Origin: JACJWR01 sp044326505
GTDB taxonomy: Bacteria > Actinomycetota > Actinomycetes > S36-B12 > UBA10799
Direction of reading: 5' to 3'
Length of the DNA: 14,485 nucleotides
NCBI GenBank assembly: GCA_044326505.1
Contig: JBIRBF010000056.1
Span: 1 to 14,485, forward strand
The notes beneath the pieces are model-generated. The model did no database searches and was not told the origin of the DNA. It worked only from the letters and a program-made list of their open reading frames with translations. Position numbers and translations under genes: made by a program. Positions 7,488 to 14,390 of the stretch are shown piece after piece (within the stretch, counting starts at the first letter, position 1; every line of letters begins with the position of its first letter).

Positions 7488-7493
7488 ACCCTA
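7488..7493 (-). promoter_or_regulatory. Candidate -10 box for leaderless acetyltransferase transcript
   Basis: Minus strand TAGGGT ends 6 nt before ATG 7481. It lies within a 54-bp divergent region shared with the hydrolase promoter. Confidence 0.5.
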
Positions 7494-7523
7494 GGAGGTA
7501 GGCCACGGCTGAGGCGCGCCGCC

Positions 7524-7529
7524 TACGCT
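7524..7529 (+). promoter_or_regulatory. Candidate -10 box for leaderless hydrolase/ligase operon
   Basis: TACGCT (TANNNT) ends 6 nt before GTG 7536. The upstream 'taggaggt' at 7492-7499 is too far away to serve this start and has no start codon at a usable distance. Confidence 0.5.
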
Positions 7530-7535
7530 GCGAGT

Positions 7536-8147
7536 GTGCTGCTGTTCATCCCCGGATTCATGACGCCACCGCGGGCCTATTCCACCCTGCTGGGACCCCT
7601 GCAGCAGGCCGGAGCGTCCGTCGAGATGGCCAACGGGCACAGCCTGACGGCCCTCACCGGCAACTACTCGCCGGCCCAGGAGGCCAGCGATGTCCTCAAG
7701 CTCGTTGACCGTCTGTCCCACAGGCAGCCGGTGTGGCTGGCCGGGCACTCGCGCGGCGGCCAGGTCGCATGGCGGGCGGCCAACCTCGCTCCTGACCGGG
7801 TGGCAGGGCTCTTCCTGATCGACCCGGTGGACGGCGCCGGGCGCGAGGGAGGCGGTCCCCGCGCCGCCGCCGAGCCGGTCAGGTTCGGCTGCCCAGCAAC
7901 CATCGTGGGAGCTGGCCGGGGCGGGCGCTGCGCACCGAGCGCGGTCAACCACCAGACGTTCGCGGCGGCGCTGCCGGCGGCCCACCACGTAGTGATCGCT
8001 GACCTGGGTCACGCCGACGTGCTCGACGGCTGGCAGCGCACGGCTGGGCGCTGGCTGTGCGGCGGCGCCGACGACCCGGACCAAGTCCGCGGCGACGTGG
8101 CCGCACTACTTGTGGCGGCCGTCGCAAGGCCCCCGGCGCCGTCATGA
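7536..8147 (+). CDS. Alpha/beta hydrolase resembling chlorophyllase
   Basis: 203 residues, no signal peptide. It opens on strand 'LLFIPGFMTPPRAYSTLL' with an oxyanion-type loop. The nucleophile elbow is GHSRGG (S72), the acid is probably D96 in 'LFLIDPVDG', and the base H159 in 'DLGHADVLD', giving a complete Ser-Asp-His triad. GHSRGG, the 'DPVDG' strand, the 'VNHQTF' segment and 'GHxDxLD' together are characteristic of chlorophyllases and their bacterial relatives, which cleave the phytyl ester of chlorophyll; that assignment is by resemblance, and bacterial homologues often have other ester substrates. The protein is shorter than plant chlorophyllases (~300 residues), lacking N-terminal strands. 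GTG 7536 is preferred over the open frame to 7431, which overlaps the divergent gene. The stop overlaps the ligase start (ATGA), so the two are translationally coupled. Confidence 0.8.
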   Translation: MLLFIPGFMTPPRAYSTLLGPLQQAGASVEMANGHSLTALTGNYSPAQEASDVLKLVDRLSHRQPVWLAGHSRGGQVAWRAANLAPDRVAGLFLIDPVDGAGREGGGPRAAAEPVRFGCPATIVGAGRGGRCAPSAVNHQTFAAALPAAHHVVIADLGHADVLDGWQRTAGRWLCGGADDPDQVRGDVAALLVAAVARPPAPS

Positions 8148-9583
8148 CCGCCTTCCAGCTGACCGCGGCGGCGGCTCACACGCGCTCGACAGCTGCCGCC
8201 ACCGCGATGGCGAGCCGCGGAGTGGCCGCGGGCGATCGAGTTGGCATCGTGGCGCCGGACGCTACTACCTCGCCATCGCACGCGGCCGCCGTACAAGCGG
8301 CGGTGGCCTGCACGGCCTTCGGCGCCCTCCGCATGGGTGCCCTGCCGGTGATGGTGAACACGCTGCTGGCGCCGACCGAGCGGCAGGGCTACCTCGACGA
8401 CGCGGAATGCCGGCTGGTGCTCGCCGATTCCGCCGAGCTGCTGGCTTTGACCGACGCTTCCCAGGGTGCCGCCGGCACCCGTCTGCCGGAGCTGGCCGAC
8501 ATGCCGCTGGGTAGGCCGATGCACTTCACCTCCGGCACCACTGGACGCTCGAAGGGCGTCTGGAGCGGGCCCGTGGACGAGTCCGCCGCGGCCAGTTACT
8601 GGGCCGATGAGCACGACCAGTGGCGGATCGAAGCCGGCGACGTCGTGCTCAACCACGGTCCACTGGCGCACTCCGCGCCGTTGCGATTCAGCATGCTCGC
8701 CTTCCTGCGCGGCGCCAGCGTGGTCTACACGGGTGCGTTCGACGCCGAGCGCATCGCCGCGGCCGTAACCGAGTTCCGCCCCACCGTCGCGATGGCTGTC
8801 CCCACTCATCTGCAGCGACTGCTCGACCTTCCCGGCGGGGTCCCGCCATCGTCCTACCGCATGCTGGTGCACGCTGGCTCGTCCTGCCCGCCGGACCTCA
8901 AGCGCCGGATCCACGACTGGGCCGGCGTGGCCCACGTGTGGGAGTTCCTGGGCTCAACGGAGGGCCAGTTCACCGCCTGCACCGGGGCAGAGTGGGAGGA
9001 AAGGCCGGGGACGCTGGGCCGGGCCCGCACCGGCCGGACACTGTCGATCTCGGCAGTGTCCGGGGGATCTGCCAATTCATCCGAGCCCAGCGCCGACCCT
9101 GCTCCGGGTGCTGGTGTCATCTGGTGCTCGGCGCCGGACTTTGCCAGGTTCGAGTACTTCGGAGATCCCGCCAAGACCGCCGCGGCCTGGCGCCGCGACG
9201 ACGGCGGCGGTGCGTTCACCGTGGGCGACCTCGGCCGGCTCGACGACGATGGCTACTTGTATCTGCACGGCCGGCGCACGGACCTGATTGTCACCGGCGG
9301 TGTGAACGTCTACCCCGCCGAGGTGGAGGCCGAGCTGCGGCGCTGCCCGGGCGTTCGGGACGCCGCGGTCTTCGGCGAGCCCGATCCCGTCTGGGGGGAT
9401 CGGGTGGTCGCGGCGATCGTCGGAGAGGCAGCCCCTGACGCCGTGCGCGACTGGGCGCGCCACAACCTCGCCGCGTACCGGCGGCCCAAGCGCATCGCGG
9501 CGGTGGCCGAGCTGCCGCTCACGAGCAACGGCAAGGTGCGCCGCGACGGCCTGGCGCAGTGGGTCGCCCGGCACAGCCGCTGA
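8144..9583 (+). CDS. AMP-forming acyl-CoA synthetase/ligase family protein
   Basis: 479 residues of the ANL superfamily, which activates a carboxylic acid with ATP to an acyl-adenylate and then forms a CoA thioester. All core motifs are present: P-loop FTSGTTGRSKG (128-138), adenine-binding FLGSTEG (268-274), 'GDLGRLDDDGYLYLHGRRTD' (361-380) with the ribose Asp and hinge region, 'TGGVNVYPAEVE' (384-395), and the catalytic lysine K464 in LTSNGKVRRD. It is shorter than typical fatty acyl-CoA ligases (500-560), lacking ~30-50 N-terminal residues and a compact linker, so a small, aromatic or short-chain acid is plausible, but specificity cannot be read. The ATG overlaps the hydrolase stop by 4 nt and has no Shine-Dalgarno, implying coupled translation. 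Its stop is 9 bp from the stop of the convergent membrane-protein gene. Confidence 0.9.
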   Translation: MTAFQLTAAAAHTRSTAAATAMASRGVAAGDRVGIVAPDATTSPSHAAAVQAAVACTAFGALRMGALPVMVNTLLAPTERQGYLDDAECRLVLADSAELLALTDASQGAAGTRLPELADMPLGRPMHFTSGTTGRSKGVWSGPVDESAAASYWADEHDQWRIEAGDVVLNHGPLAHSAPLRFSMLAFLRGASVVYTGAFDAERIAAAVTEFRPTVAMAVPTHLQRLLDLPGGVPPSSYRMLVHAGSSCPPDLKRRIHDWAGVAHVWEFLGSTEGQFTACTGAEWEERPGTLGRARTGRTLSISAVSGGSANSSEPSADPAPGAGVIWCSAPDFARFEYFGDPAKTAAAWRRDDGGGAFTVGDLGRLDDDGYLYLHGRRTDLIVTGGVNVYPAEVEAELRRCPGVRDAAVFGEPDPVWGDRVVAAIVGEAAPDAVRDWARHNLAAYRRPKRIAAVAELPLTSNGKVRRDGLAQWVARHSR

Positions 9584-9597
9584 GGCGACCGCTCAGC
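9579..9597. terminator. Possible bidirectional hairpin between convergent genes
   Basis: gctgag (9579-9584) and ctcagc (9592-9597) form a 6-bp stem around a 7-nt loop, spanning both stop codons. There is no T-tract, as often in high-GC genomes; this is a weak call. Confidence 0.25.
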
Positions 9598-10417
9598 CGC
9601 GCGCCGGGTCGGCCAGGAACGCCTCGAGCCACTGCCGCCGGCGCATCGTCACCCGCACCGCGATGGCCAGCCCCAGCCGCCACAGCACGAAACTCCAGGG
9701 GATCGACACCAGCGCGCCGATTAGGTAGATCTCTGGCTCACCGCCGAAGAAGTGCAGCAGGATCCAAGCGGGGATACCGGCCAGGATGATGGCCGGGCCG
9801 GTGAGGGCGAAGTAGGCGATGCCCAGAGCGAGGCCGTAGCGCAGCCACGTGTCGCGCCGAGCCAGCCGCTCACGCCAGGGCAATGGGTGGAACGGCAGCA
9901 GCGGCGCCATGATCGATGCCAGGCCCAGGTAGGCGAACGGGACCAGCAGCACCGCGATTCCCACAGCCACCGACATCATCGGCTCGTCCTGGGACGGGAT
10001 GAGCGCCAGCGAGAAGAGCATCATGGCCGGAGACACCACGAGCCACAGCGCAATGTTCTGCACTGTGATGACCCGCTTGATCTTGGCCGGGTCGTCGATG
10101 AATGACAGCACCTGGCCGGAATGGGAACCGAACAGGTTGGTGGCAGGCACATCGGCGTAGGCCCAGCTGGTGGTCGCCACCGGCAGGAAGATGAGCGACG
10201 AGTACCTGGCCACGGTGTCCGGCCCCAGCAGGAACCACATTCCGAGCACGAGTGCGACGTTGACCAGCACGATCCCGATGACTTCGAATGGCGGCCGGAA
10301 GACGGAGTGCAGCTCCTGGCGCAGTTGCCACCACAGGCTTCGGTCGAGGTGATCCAGCCAGGACCGGTAACGACGCGACCGGACGACCGTTGGCTCGGTG
10401 GAGTTGGGCTCGGACAC
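9593..10417 (-). CDS. Polytopic membrane protein, unknown (possible ABC exporter permease-like)
   Basis: 274 residues with about six hydrophobic segments (roughly 45-65, 73-91, 121-140, 147-171, 193-222, 231-256), and charged ends: an amphipathic N-terminus 'SRRYRSWLDHLDRSLWW' and a basic tail 'RVTMRRRQWLEAF'. Between segments 2 and 3 the stretch 'ADVPATNLFGSHSGQVLSF...DDPAKIKRVITVQNIALW' recalls uncharacterised actinobacterial ABC-2-like permeases where an 'ATNxFG' motif precedes a 'K/QN' helix; that is only a resemblance and no ATPase gene is adjacent. The frame is open up to 10531, but GTG 10417 is preferred: the upstream part is Cys/Arg-rich, unlike a membrane-protein N-terminus, and CAAGAT ends 6 nt before the GTG. 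It is divergent from cysK, with a palindromic region between. Function not recognised. Confidence 0.72.
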   Translation of the reverse strand: MSEPNSTEPTVVRSRRYRSWLDHLDRSLWWQLRQELHSVFRPPFEVIGIVLVNVALVLGMWFLLGPDTVARYSSLIFLPVATTSWAYADVPATNLFGSHSGQVLSFIDDPAKIKRVITVQNIALWLVVSPAMMLFSLALIPSQDEPMMSVAVGIAVLLVPFAYLGLASIMAPLLPFHPLPWRERLARRDTWLRYGLALGIAYFALTGPAIILAGIPAWILLHFFGGEPEIYLIGALVSIPWSFVLWRLGLAIAVRVTMRRRQWLEAFLADPARG

Positions 10418-10435
10418 GGCACTATCTTGGCCCAG

Positions 10436-10455
10436 CAGCGGCGGAATTGCCGCTG
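10436..10455. promoter_or_regulatory. Inverted repeat CAGCGGC-N6-GCCGCTG in the cysK divergent region
   Basis: Perfect 7-bp arms (10436-10442 and 10449-10455) around ggaatt. It directly abuts a second palindrome. It lies 64-83 bp upstream of the cysK start and 19 bp upstream of the membrane-protein start; possible operator. Confidence 0.4.
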
Positions 10456-10470
10456 TTCGCGCTGCGCGAA
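10456..10470. promoter_or_regulatory. Palindrome TTCGCGC-T-GCGCGAA upstream of cysK
   Basis: Perfect 7-bp arms (10456-10462 and 10464-10470) about a single central T, the size of a dimeric regulator site. The only TTCGCG-type palindrome I noticed in the window, in the 101-bp intergenic region. Confidence 0.45.
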
Positions 10471-10505
10471 TCGTCACCCCATGGCCGAAGGGGCGCCACG
10501 CACGG

Positions 10506-10511
10506 CAGACT
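10506..10511 (+). promoter_or_regulatory. Candidate -10 box for leaderless cysK-cysE transcript
   Basis: CAGACT (ANNNT core, first base off consensus) ends 7 nt before ATG 10519. There is no Shine-Dalgarno. Confidence 0.4.
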
Positions 10512-10518
10512 GTCCCCC

Positions 10519-11451
10519 ATGCGCATCGCACAGGACATCACTGAGCTCATCGGCGGAACCCCCCTCGTGCGGGTCAACACGCTCGTCGACGACTCGTGTG
10601 CCGAGGTCGTGGCCAAGCTCGAGTTCTTCAACCCGGCCGCCAGCGTGAAGGACCGCATCGGCGTGGCGATGATCGACGCTGCGCAGGCCTCCGGCCAGAT
10701 CGGACCGGACACGGTCCTGGTGGAGCCCACCAGCGGCAACACCGGCATCGCCCTGGCCATGGTCTGTGCGGCTCGCGGGATCCCCATCGTGCTCACCATG
10801 CCGGAGACCATGAGCGTCGAGCGCCGGATGCTGCTGCGCGCGTTCGGGGCCGAGTTGGTGCTCACCCCTGGGCCAGAGGGCATGGGCGGGGCCATCGCGG
10901 CCGCCGAGAAGCTCGCCGCCGACAACGACAACTACCTGATCCTGCAGCAGTTCGCGAACCCGGCGAACCCGCAGATCCACCGCGAAACAACCGCTGAGGA
11001 GATTTGGGCGGACACCGACGGCAAGGTCGACATCCTGGTCTCCGGCGTCGGTACCGGCGGGACCATCACCGGGGTGGGTCAAGTGCTCAAGGAGCGCAAC
11101 CCGGCCCTGCAGGTGATCGCCGTCGAGCCCGACGCCTCTCCCGTGCTGTCCGGCGGCGCCAAGGGCCCACACCCGATCCAAGGCATCGGCGCGGGCTTCG
11201 TGCCGCCCATCCTGGACACCGACGTGTACGACGAGGTCATCCGGGTCAGCAACGACGACGCCCTCGAGACCGCCCGAGCCGCCGCGCGCGAGGAGGGCCT
11301 GCTGGTGGGGATCTCGTCCGGTGCCGCCCTGTGGGCGGCCAAGGAGGTCGCGTGTCGGCCGGCGAACAAGGGCAAGCGGATCGTCGTGATCATCCCCTCC
11401 TTCGGCGAGCGCTACCTGTCCACCGCGCTGTTCGCCGGACTGGCGGACTGA
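10519..11451 (+). CDS. cysK: Cysteine synthase A (O-acetylserine sulfhydrylase)
   Basis: 310 residues, the standard CysK length. It uses pyridoxal phosphate to replace the acetyl group of O-acetylserine with sulfide, making cysteine in the cytosol. The PLP lysine is K44 in 'PAASVKDR'; the substrate-binding loop TSGNTG is at 71-76; the phosphate-cradling GTGGTITG is at 178-185; 'GISSGAA' (264-269) supplies the serine that contacts the pyridine nitrogen; the end 'GERYLSTALF' is typical. The start MRIAQDITELIGGTPLV is the conserved family N-terminus, so ATG 10519 is firm even though the frame is open to 10288. It is followed after 2 nt by cysE, the enzyme that makes its substrate. Regulation may involve the two adjoining palindromes upstream. 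Confidence 0.96.
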   Translation: MRIAQDITELIGGTPLVRVNTLVDDSCAEVVAKLEFFNPAASVKDRIGVAMIDAAQASGQIGPDTVLVEPTSGNTGIALAMVCAARGIPIVLTMPETMSVERRMLLRAFGAELVLTPGPEGMGGAIAAAEKLAADNDNYLILQQFANPANPQIHRETTAEEIWADTDGKVDILVSGVGTGGTITGVGQVLKERNPALQVIAVEPDASPVLSGGAKGPHPIQGIGAGFVPPILDTDVYDEVIRVSNDDALETARAAAREEGLLVGISSGAALWAAKEVACRPANKGKRIVVIIPSFGERYLSTALFAGLAD

Positions 11452-11453
11452 TC

Positions 11454-12167
11454 GTGGGCCTGCGCTCGGCGCTGCGCAGTATGAGGCAGGACGTGACCGC
11501 AGTCCTGGAGCGCGATCCCGCCGCGCGCACGCCGATCGAAGTGGTGCTGCTCTACCCGGGTCTGCACGCGGTGTGGGCGCACCGAGTGAGCCACACGCTC
11601 TGGACGCACGGCGCGAAGTTCGGCGCCCGCGCCATGTCGCAGGCCGCCAGGTTCGCCACCGGGGTCGAGATCCACCCGGGGGCACAGATCGGGCCGCGGC
11701 TGTTCATCGATCACGCCGCCGGCGTCGTCATCGGCGAGACGGCCGAGGTGGGCGCGGATGTGACGGTCTACCACGGCGTCACGCTCGGCGGACTCAGCCT
11801 GGATCGGGTCAAGCGGCACCCGACGGTCGGCGACCGGGTGATCATCGGAGCGGGGGCGAAGGTCCTCGGACCGATCGACATCGGTGCGGACAGCCGCATC
11901 GGGGCGAACGCCGTGCTGGTGAAGTCGGTGGCGCCCAACTCGACCGTGGTGGGGGTTCCCGGGCAAGTCCTCGCGCCCCACGCAGAGGTCGATCCCGGCA
12001 ACGAGCACGATCCGGTTGCCGCAGGTTCTGATCCCGATCCGGTGGCTTTCGCGGTGCGTTCGCTGCTGCGCCGGGTCGCGACGCTGGAAGAGGCCTCGGG
12101 TAACGATCCCGGGGCGCAGATCTACCGGCCAGATGGGGTCTGGGACTTCGACGATTACGCGATCTGA
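11454..12167 (+). CDS. cysE: Serine O-acetyltransferase
   Basis: 237 residues. It transfers acetyl from acetyl-CoA to serine, giving O-acetylserine for CysK. The N-terminal helical part (VTAVLERDPAARTPIEVVLL) precedes a left-handed beta-helix of hexapeptide repeats from ~70 to 175: VEIHPGAQIG, LFIDHAAG (H87 catalytic, E72 at the position of the partner acid, as in many Gram-positive CysE), VIGETAEVG, VYHGVTLGG, VGDRVIIGAGAKVLG, SRIGANAVLVK, VVGVPGQV. After a linker the last residues are DFDDYAI; a C-terminal Ile is what docks into the CysK active site to form the cysteine synthase complex. GTG 11454 lies 2 nt after the cysK stop; ATG 11481 is an alternative, but the 'LRSMRQD' residues before it align with M. 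tuberculosis CysE. Feedback by cysteine is expected from the family. Confidence 0.95.
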   Translation: MGLRSALRSMRQDVTAVLERDPAARTPIEVVLLYPGLHAVWAHRVSHTLWTHGAKFGARAMSQAARFATGVEIHPGAQIGPRLFIDHAAGVVIGETAEVGADVTVYHGVTLGGLSLDRVKRHPTVGDRVIIGAGAKVLGPIDIGADSRIGANAVLVKSVAPNSTVVGVPGQVLAPHAEVDPGNEHDPVAAGSDPDPVAFAVRSLLRRVATLEEASGNDPGAQIYRPDGVWDFDDYAI

Positions 12168-12218
12168 GCCCTCGCGCGCGGCGGGCGGGCGCGGGCGGGG
12201 TTGATATTCGGCCGTCGC

Positions 12219-12224
12219 TAGCGT
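12219..12224 (+). promoter_or_regulatory. Candidate -10 box before the SHOCT-like/beta-solenoid gene
   Basis: TAGCGT (TANNNT) ends 11 nt before ATG 12236, predicting a very short leader (~4-5 nt). A TTGATA at 12201-12206 is only 12 bp away, too close for a normal -35. Confidence 0.35.
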
Positions 12225-12235
12225 TGCATGAACGC

Positions 12236-13015
12236 ATGACCGGCGACATACGATCAATCCTTGACCAAGTGGCCGACGGCTCGCTCTCGCCCGAGGAGGC
12301 CGAGCGACTCCTCAGCGAATCCGCGGCCCCGGATTCGGCGCGGGACGGCGGCGACGCGCAATCGGAGCAGGGCTCAGGGAACCCGGTCCCCGCGGAGAGG
12401 CTGCTCGTGAAAGGCAGCGCCGTACGACTGACCATCGTCGCCGACGAGTCCGTGCCCGACGCGGTGGCCGTCGGCCCGCACCGCATCGAGCGCGACGGAA
12501 CGACCCTGCGCATCGTGTCGGACCTGTCCGACGACAAGGACGCCCCGCAAGCGCCCCGATCGACGTTCATGCGCTGGCTCGACGCGGGCGGGCGAGCGGG
12601 CTCGGTGCTCGCGGTGCGGGTCAACCCTTTCCTGCCGCTGGAAGTGCTGGCCGTCGCCGGCTCGCTCGAGGTCACCGGCGTGCGTGCGGCGGTGTCGGTG
12701 GGTATCGAGGCGGGTTCGGCGAAACTGGGGCCCGGCTCAGGACCGCTGCAACTGTCCGTGTCCAGCGGTTCGGCCGAGGTGGATTGGCTGTTCGTCGGAC
12801 CGTCGCGGATCGATGTGGAACTCGGGTCGGCCAGGATCAACGTGCTCCAGGGTTCCGACGTGACGGTGAGCGCGACGACGTCCGCCGGCTCGGCGACGAT
12901 CACCGCAGCGGACGGCACCGACGCGACGGCGACCGGCGCAACTGCCGGCGCCGGCAGCGGCACGCTCAACGCGCGGGCGCAGCTGGGGTCGGTGTCTGTG
13001 CGGCTGCCGGGCTAG
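12236..13015 (+). CDS. SHOCT-like N-terminus with DUF4097-type beta-solenoid, unknown function
   Basis: 259 residues, no signal peptide or membrane helix. Residues 1-27 (IRSILDQVADGSLSPEEAERLL) form the short helical hairpin common to SHOCT-like and YvlB/LiaX-type N-termini. A charged, low-complexity linker (28-52) follows. From ~55 to the end the sequence is beta-rich, with GS[ALV] turns recurring at 142, 160, 178, 197, 218 and 251: spacing mostly 18-21 residues, one rung each, as in DUF4097/DUF4098 beta-helical proteins. Such proteins are linked to envelope stress or antibiotic sensing in Firmicutes, but the actinobacterial members are uncharacterised. The frame opens at TTG 12224 (MHER...), but ATG 12236 is preferred. 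Its TAG stop overlaps the stop of the convergent lipoprotein gene within the palindrome CTAG. Confidence 0.82.
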   Translation: MTGDIRSILDQVADGSLSPEEAERLLSESAAPDSARDGGDAQSEQGSGNPVPAERLLVKGSAVRLTIVADESVPDAVAVGPHRIERDGTTLRIVSDLSDDKDAPQAPRSTFMRWLDAGGRAGSVLAVRVNPFLPLEVLAVAGSLEVTGVRAAVSVGIEAGSAKLGPGSGPLQLSVSSGSAEVDWLFVGPSRIDVELGSARINVLQGSDVTVSATTSAGSATITAADGTDATATGATAGAGSGTLNARAQLGSVSVRLPG

Positions 13016-13509
13016 TACTTGTTGGGATTGCCCATCACGAAGGTCGCCGAATGGCTGTACTTGCCATTCTCGTACCAGAGCACTGTGTCGCCGACCCGGT
13101 TGGCGGTGTAGCAGTCCGTCGTGGGTGTCGCCCTGCTGGTGTACGTGAAGCACACAGTCTCGCCCTCCACCTTCCAGGTGCCGGTCGTGGCACCCGCCTG
13201 TTCTCGACCGCGCAGGGTGCCGTCGGCGTCGTAGTACTCGCTGTACGGCGCGCCGTCGTACTCCCCAGAGAAGGTGCGATTCGCAAGCAGGGCTGTGAGG
13301 TCAGCGCCCTTCACCGGCTCACCCGTGGCGGTCGGCGCGGGGCGTGCGCTCGCGGACGCCGAGCCCGAAGCAGACACCGACGCCGAGCCGGAAGCCGACT
13401 GCGAGGCACCCGCGCTACCGCCGGTCGAGCACGCGGCGAGCGCACCCGACGCGAGCACTGCGGCCACCAGCACGGGCACGACTAGCCTCGCGCTCTTGGT
13501 GGCTGTCAC
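13012..13509 (-). CDS. Small lipoprotein with Ser/Ala/Gly linker and DUF995-like C-terminal domain
   Basis: 165 residues from GTG 13509. A basic start and hydrophobic stretch (RLVVPVLVAAVLASGALAAC) end in a lipobox LAAC with C27 as the lipidated residue, so it should be tethered to the outer face of the membrane. Residues 28-57 are a Ser/Ala/Gly linker with imperfect repeats at DNA level. The domain from ~66 has 'SEYYDADGTLRGRE', 'TGTWKVEGETVCFTY', 'TTDCY', 'VLWYENGKYS' and 'FVMGNP': a small beta-sandwich with two cysteines (C120, C133), like DUF995-type proteins (resemblance only). GTG 13518 is the longest start, but TAGCGT (13517-13522) overlaps it and ends 7 nt before GTG 13509, so the shorter form is chosen. 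The gene lies 40 bp downstream of the dehydrogenase gene on the same strand. Confidence 0.82.
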   Translation of the reverse strand: MTATKSARLVVPVLVAAVLASGALAACSTGGSAGASQSASGSASVSASGSASASARPAPTATGEPVKGADLTALLANRTFSGEYDGAPYSEYYDADGTLRGREQAGATTGTWKVEGETVCFTYTSRATPTTDCYTANRVGDTVLWYENGKYSHSATFVMGNPNKY

Positions 13510-13516
13510 GGACTTC

Positions 13517-13522
13517 ACGCTA
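13517..13522 (-). promoter_or_regulatory. Candidate -10 box for leaderless lipoprotein transcript
   Basis: Minus strand TAGCGT; its last two bases overlap the first two bases of GTG 13518. It ends 7 nt before GTG 13509. Confidence 0.4.
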
Positions 13523-13549
13523 GCAAGGGCGCGACCCGCCTACGCAGAC

Positions 13550-14368
13550 TCAACGTCGATCAGCCGTACGATCCGCCCGGCCGCGGAAGGTCGACATCGA
13601 TGCGTTGATGCCCAGCTGGTCGAGCAGCACGTCCGCGAACCCCGTCGGCAGCACGCCGAAGAGGGAGGCGAGCTTCGCCATCGGCGGCATCGTCACGTTG
13701 GTGCGGTCGCGCTCGACGGCGGTCACGATGTGATTCACAGCGTCGGACTCGTCGACGATGGGCAGCAGCCAGGGGAACCTGCTGCCCACCCCGTCGAACA
13801 TTCCCGTGCCGACGAAGAACGGAGCCACCAGCGTGGTCTGCACGTTCGGCGCGGCGGCGCGCAACTCCTGTCGGAGCGCACGGTGAAAGCCGACTGCCGC
13901 GTGCTTGCTCGCCGTATAGGCGACCGCTCCGGCCAGTGGCACGAAACCGGCGGCAGACGCCACCGTGACGATGTGCCCGCTGTCGCGGTCCACGAACTGG
14001 TCGAGCAGGGCCTGGGTGGTCCAGAAGAGCGCCAGGGAATTGACGCCCATCACCCGCTCGATGGCCGCTGGGTCCTCGTGGAGCAGGTGGTCGTGGCTCG
14101 TGATGCCGGCATTGTTCACCAGGATGTCGATAGCACCGGCCTGTCTGGCTGCGGAGTTCACCAGGTCGCGGTCACTGACATCCACGCATTCCGTGCGCAA
14201 CGACCCAGGCAGGTTGCTGGCGTCGGCCGCCAGCGCCTCCAGCAGCGAGGCATCGACGTCCCAGGCCACCACGTCGCCGCCCCGAGCCAGTGCTGACAGC
14301 GCGAGCCCTCGCCCCATCCCCTGCCCGGCCCCAGTGATGAGCGCGGTCGAACGTCCCCAGTCGGTCAT
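13550..14368 (-). CDS. Short-chain dehydrogenase/reductase (SDR, probably NAD-dependent)
   Basis: 272 residues, classical SDR length. Rossmann glycine motif TGAGQGMG (12-19); D37 at the end of the second strand (VVAWDVD), favouring NAD over NADP; D63-V64 (CVDVSD) near the adenine; NNAG 85-88; catalytic N110, S138, Y151 and K155 (YTASK). The region after 185 (VQTTLVAPFFVGTGMF, FPWLLPIVDESDAVNHIV) is like the broad SDR group often annotated as ketoacyl reductase or alcohol dehydrogenase, with no specific substrate signature. The frame is open to 14401, but ATG 14368 has GGAGGAG 8 nt upstream (14377-14383) and leaves the usual ~11 residues before the glycine motif. TAACCT (14405-14410) is a plausible -10 for a ~30-nt leader. 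No pathway partner is adjacent; the substrate is unknown. Confidence 0.9.
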   Translation of the reverse strand: MTDWGRSTALITGAGQGMGRGLALSALARGGDVVAWDVDASLLEALAADASNLPGSLRTECVDVSDRDLVNSAARQAGAIDILVNNAGITSHDHLLHEDPAAIERVMGVNSLALFWTTQALLDQFVDRDSGHIVTVASAAGFVPLAGAVAYTASKHAAVGFHRALRQELRAAAPNVQTTLVAPFFVGTGMFDGVGSRFPWLLPIVDESDAVNHIVTAVERDRTNVTMPPMAKLASLFGVLPTGFADVLLDQLGINASMSTFRGRADRTADRR

Positions 14369-14390
14369 GAGCGATTCTCCTCCGGCAGGC

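Noticed and set aside
8009..8935. Minus-strand frame of 308 codons over the ligase gene
   Set aside because: The plus strand here carries all ANL-family motifs; the antisense product is low complexity.
11842..12969. Minus-strand frame of 375 codons over cysE and the solenoid gene
   Set aside because: It spans the 3' end of cysE and most of the solenoid gene antisense, and its Ser/Pro/Arg-rich product has no recognisable domain.
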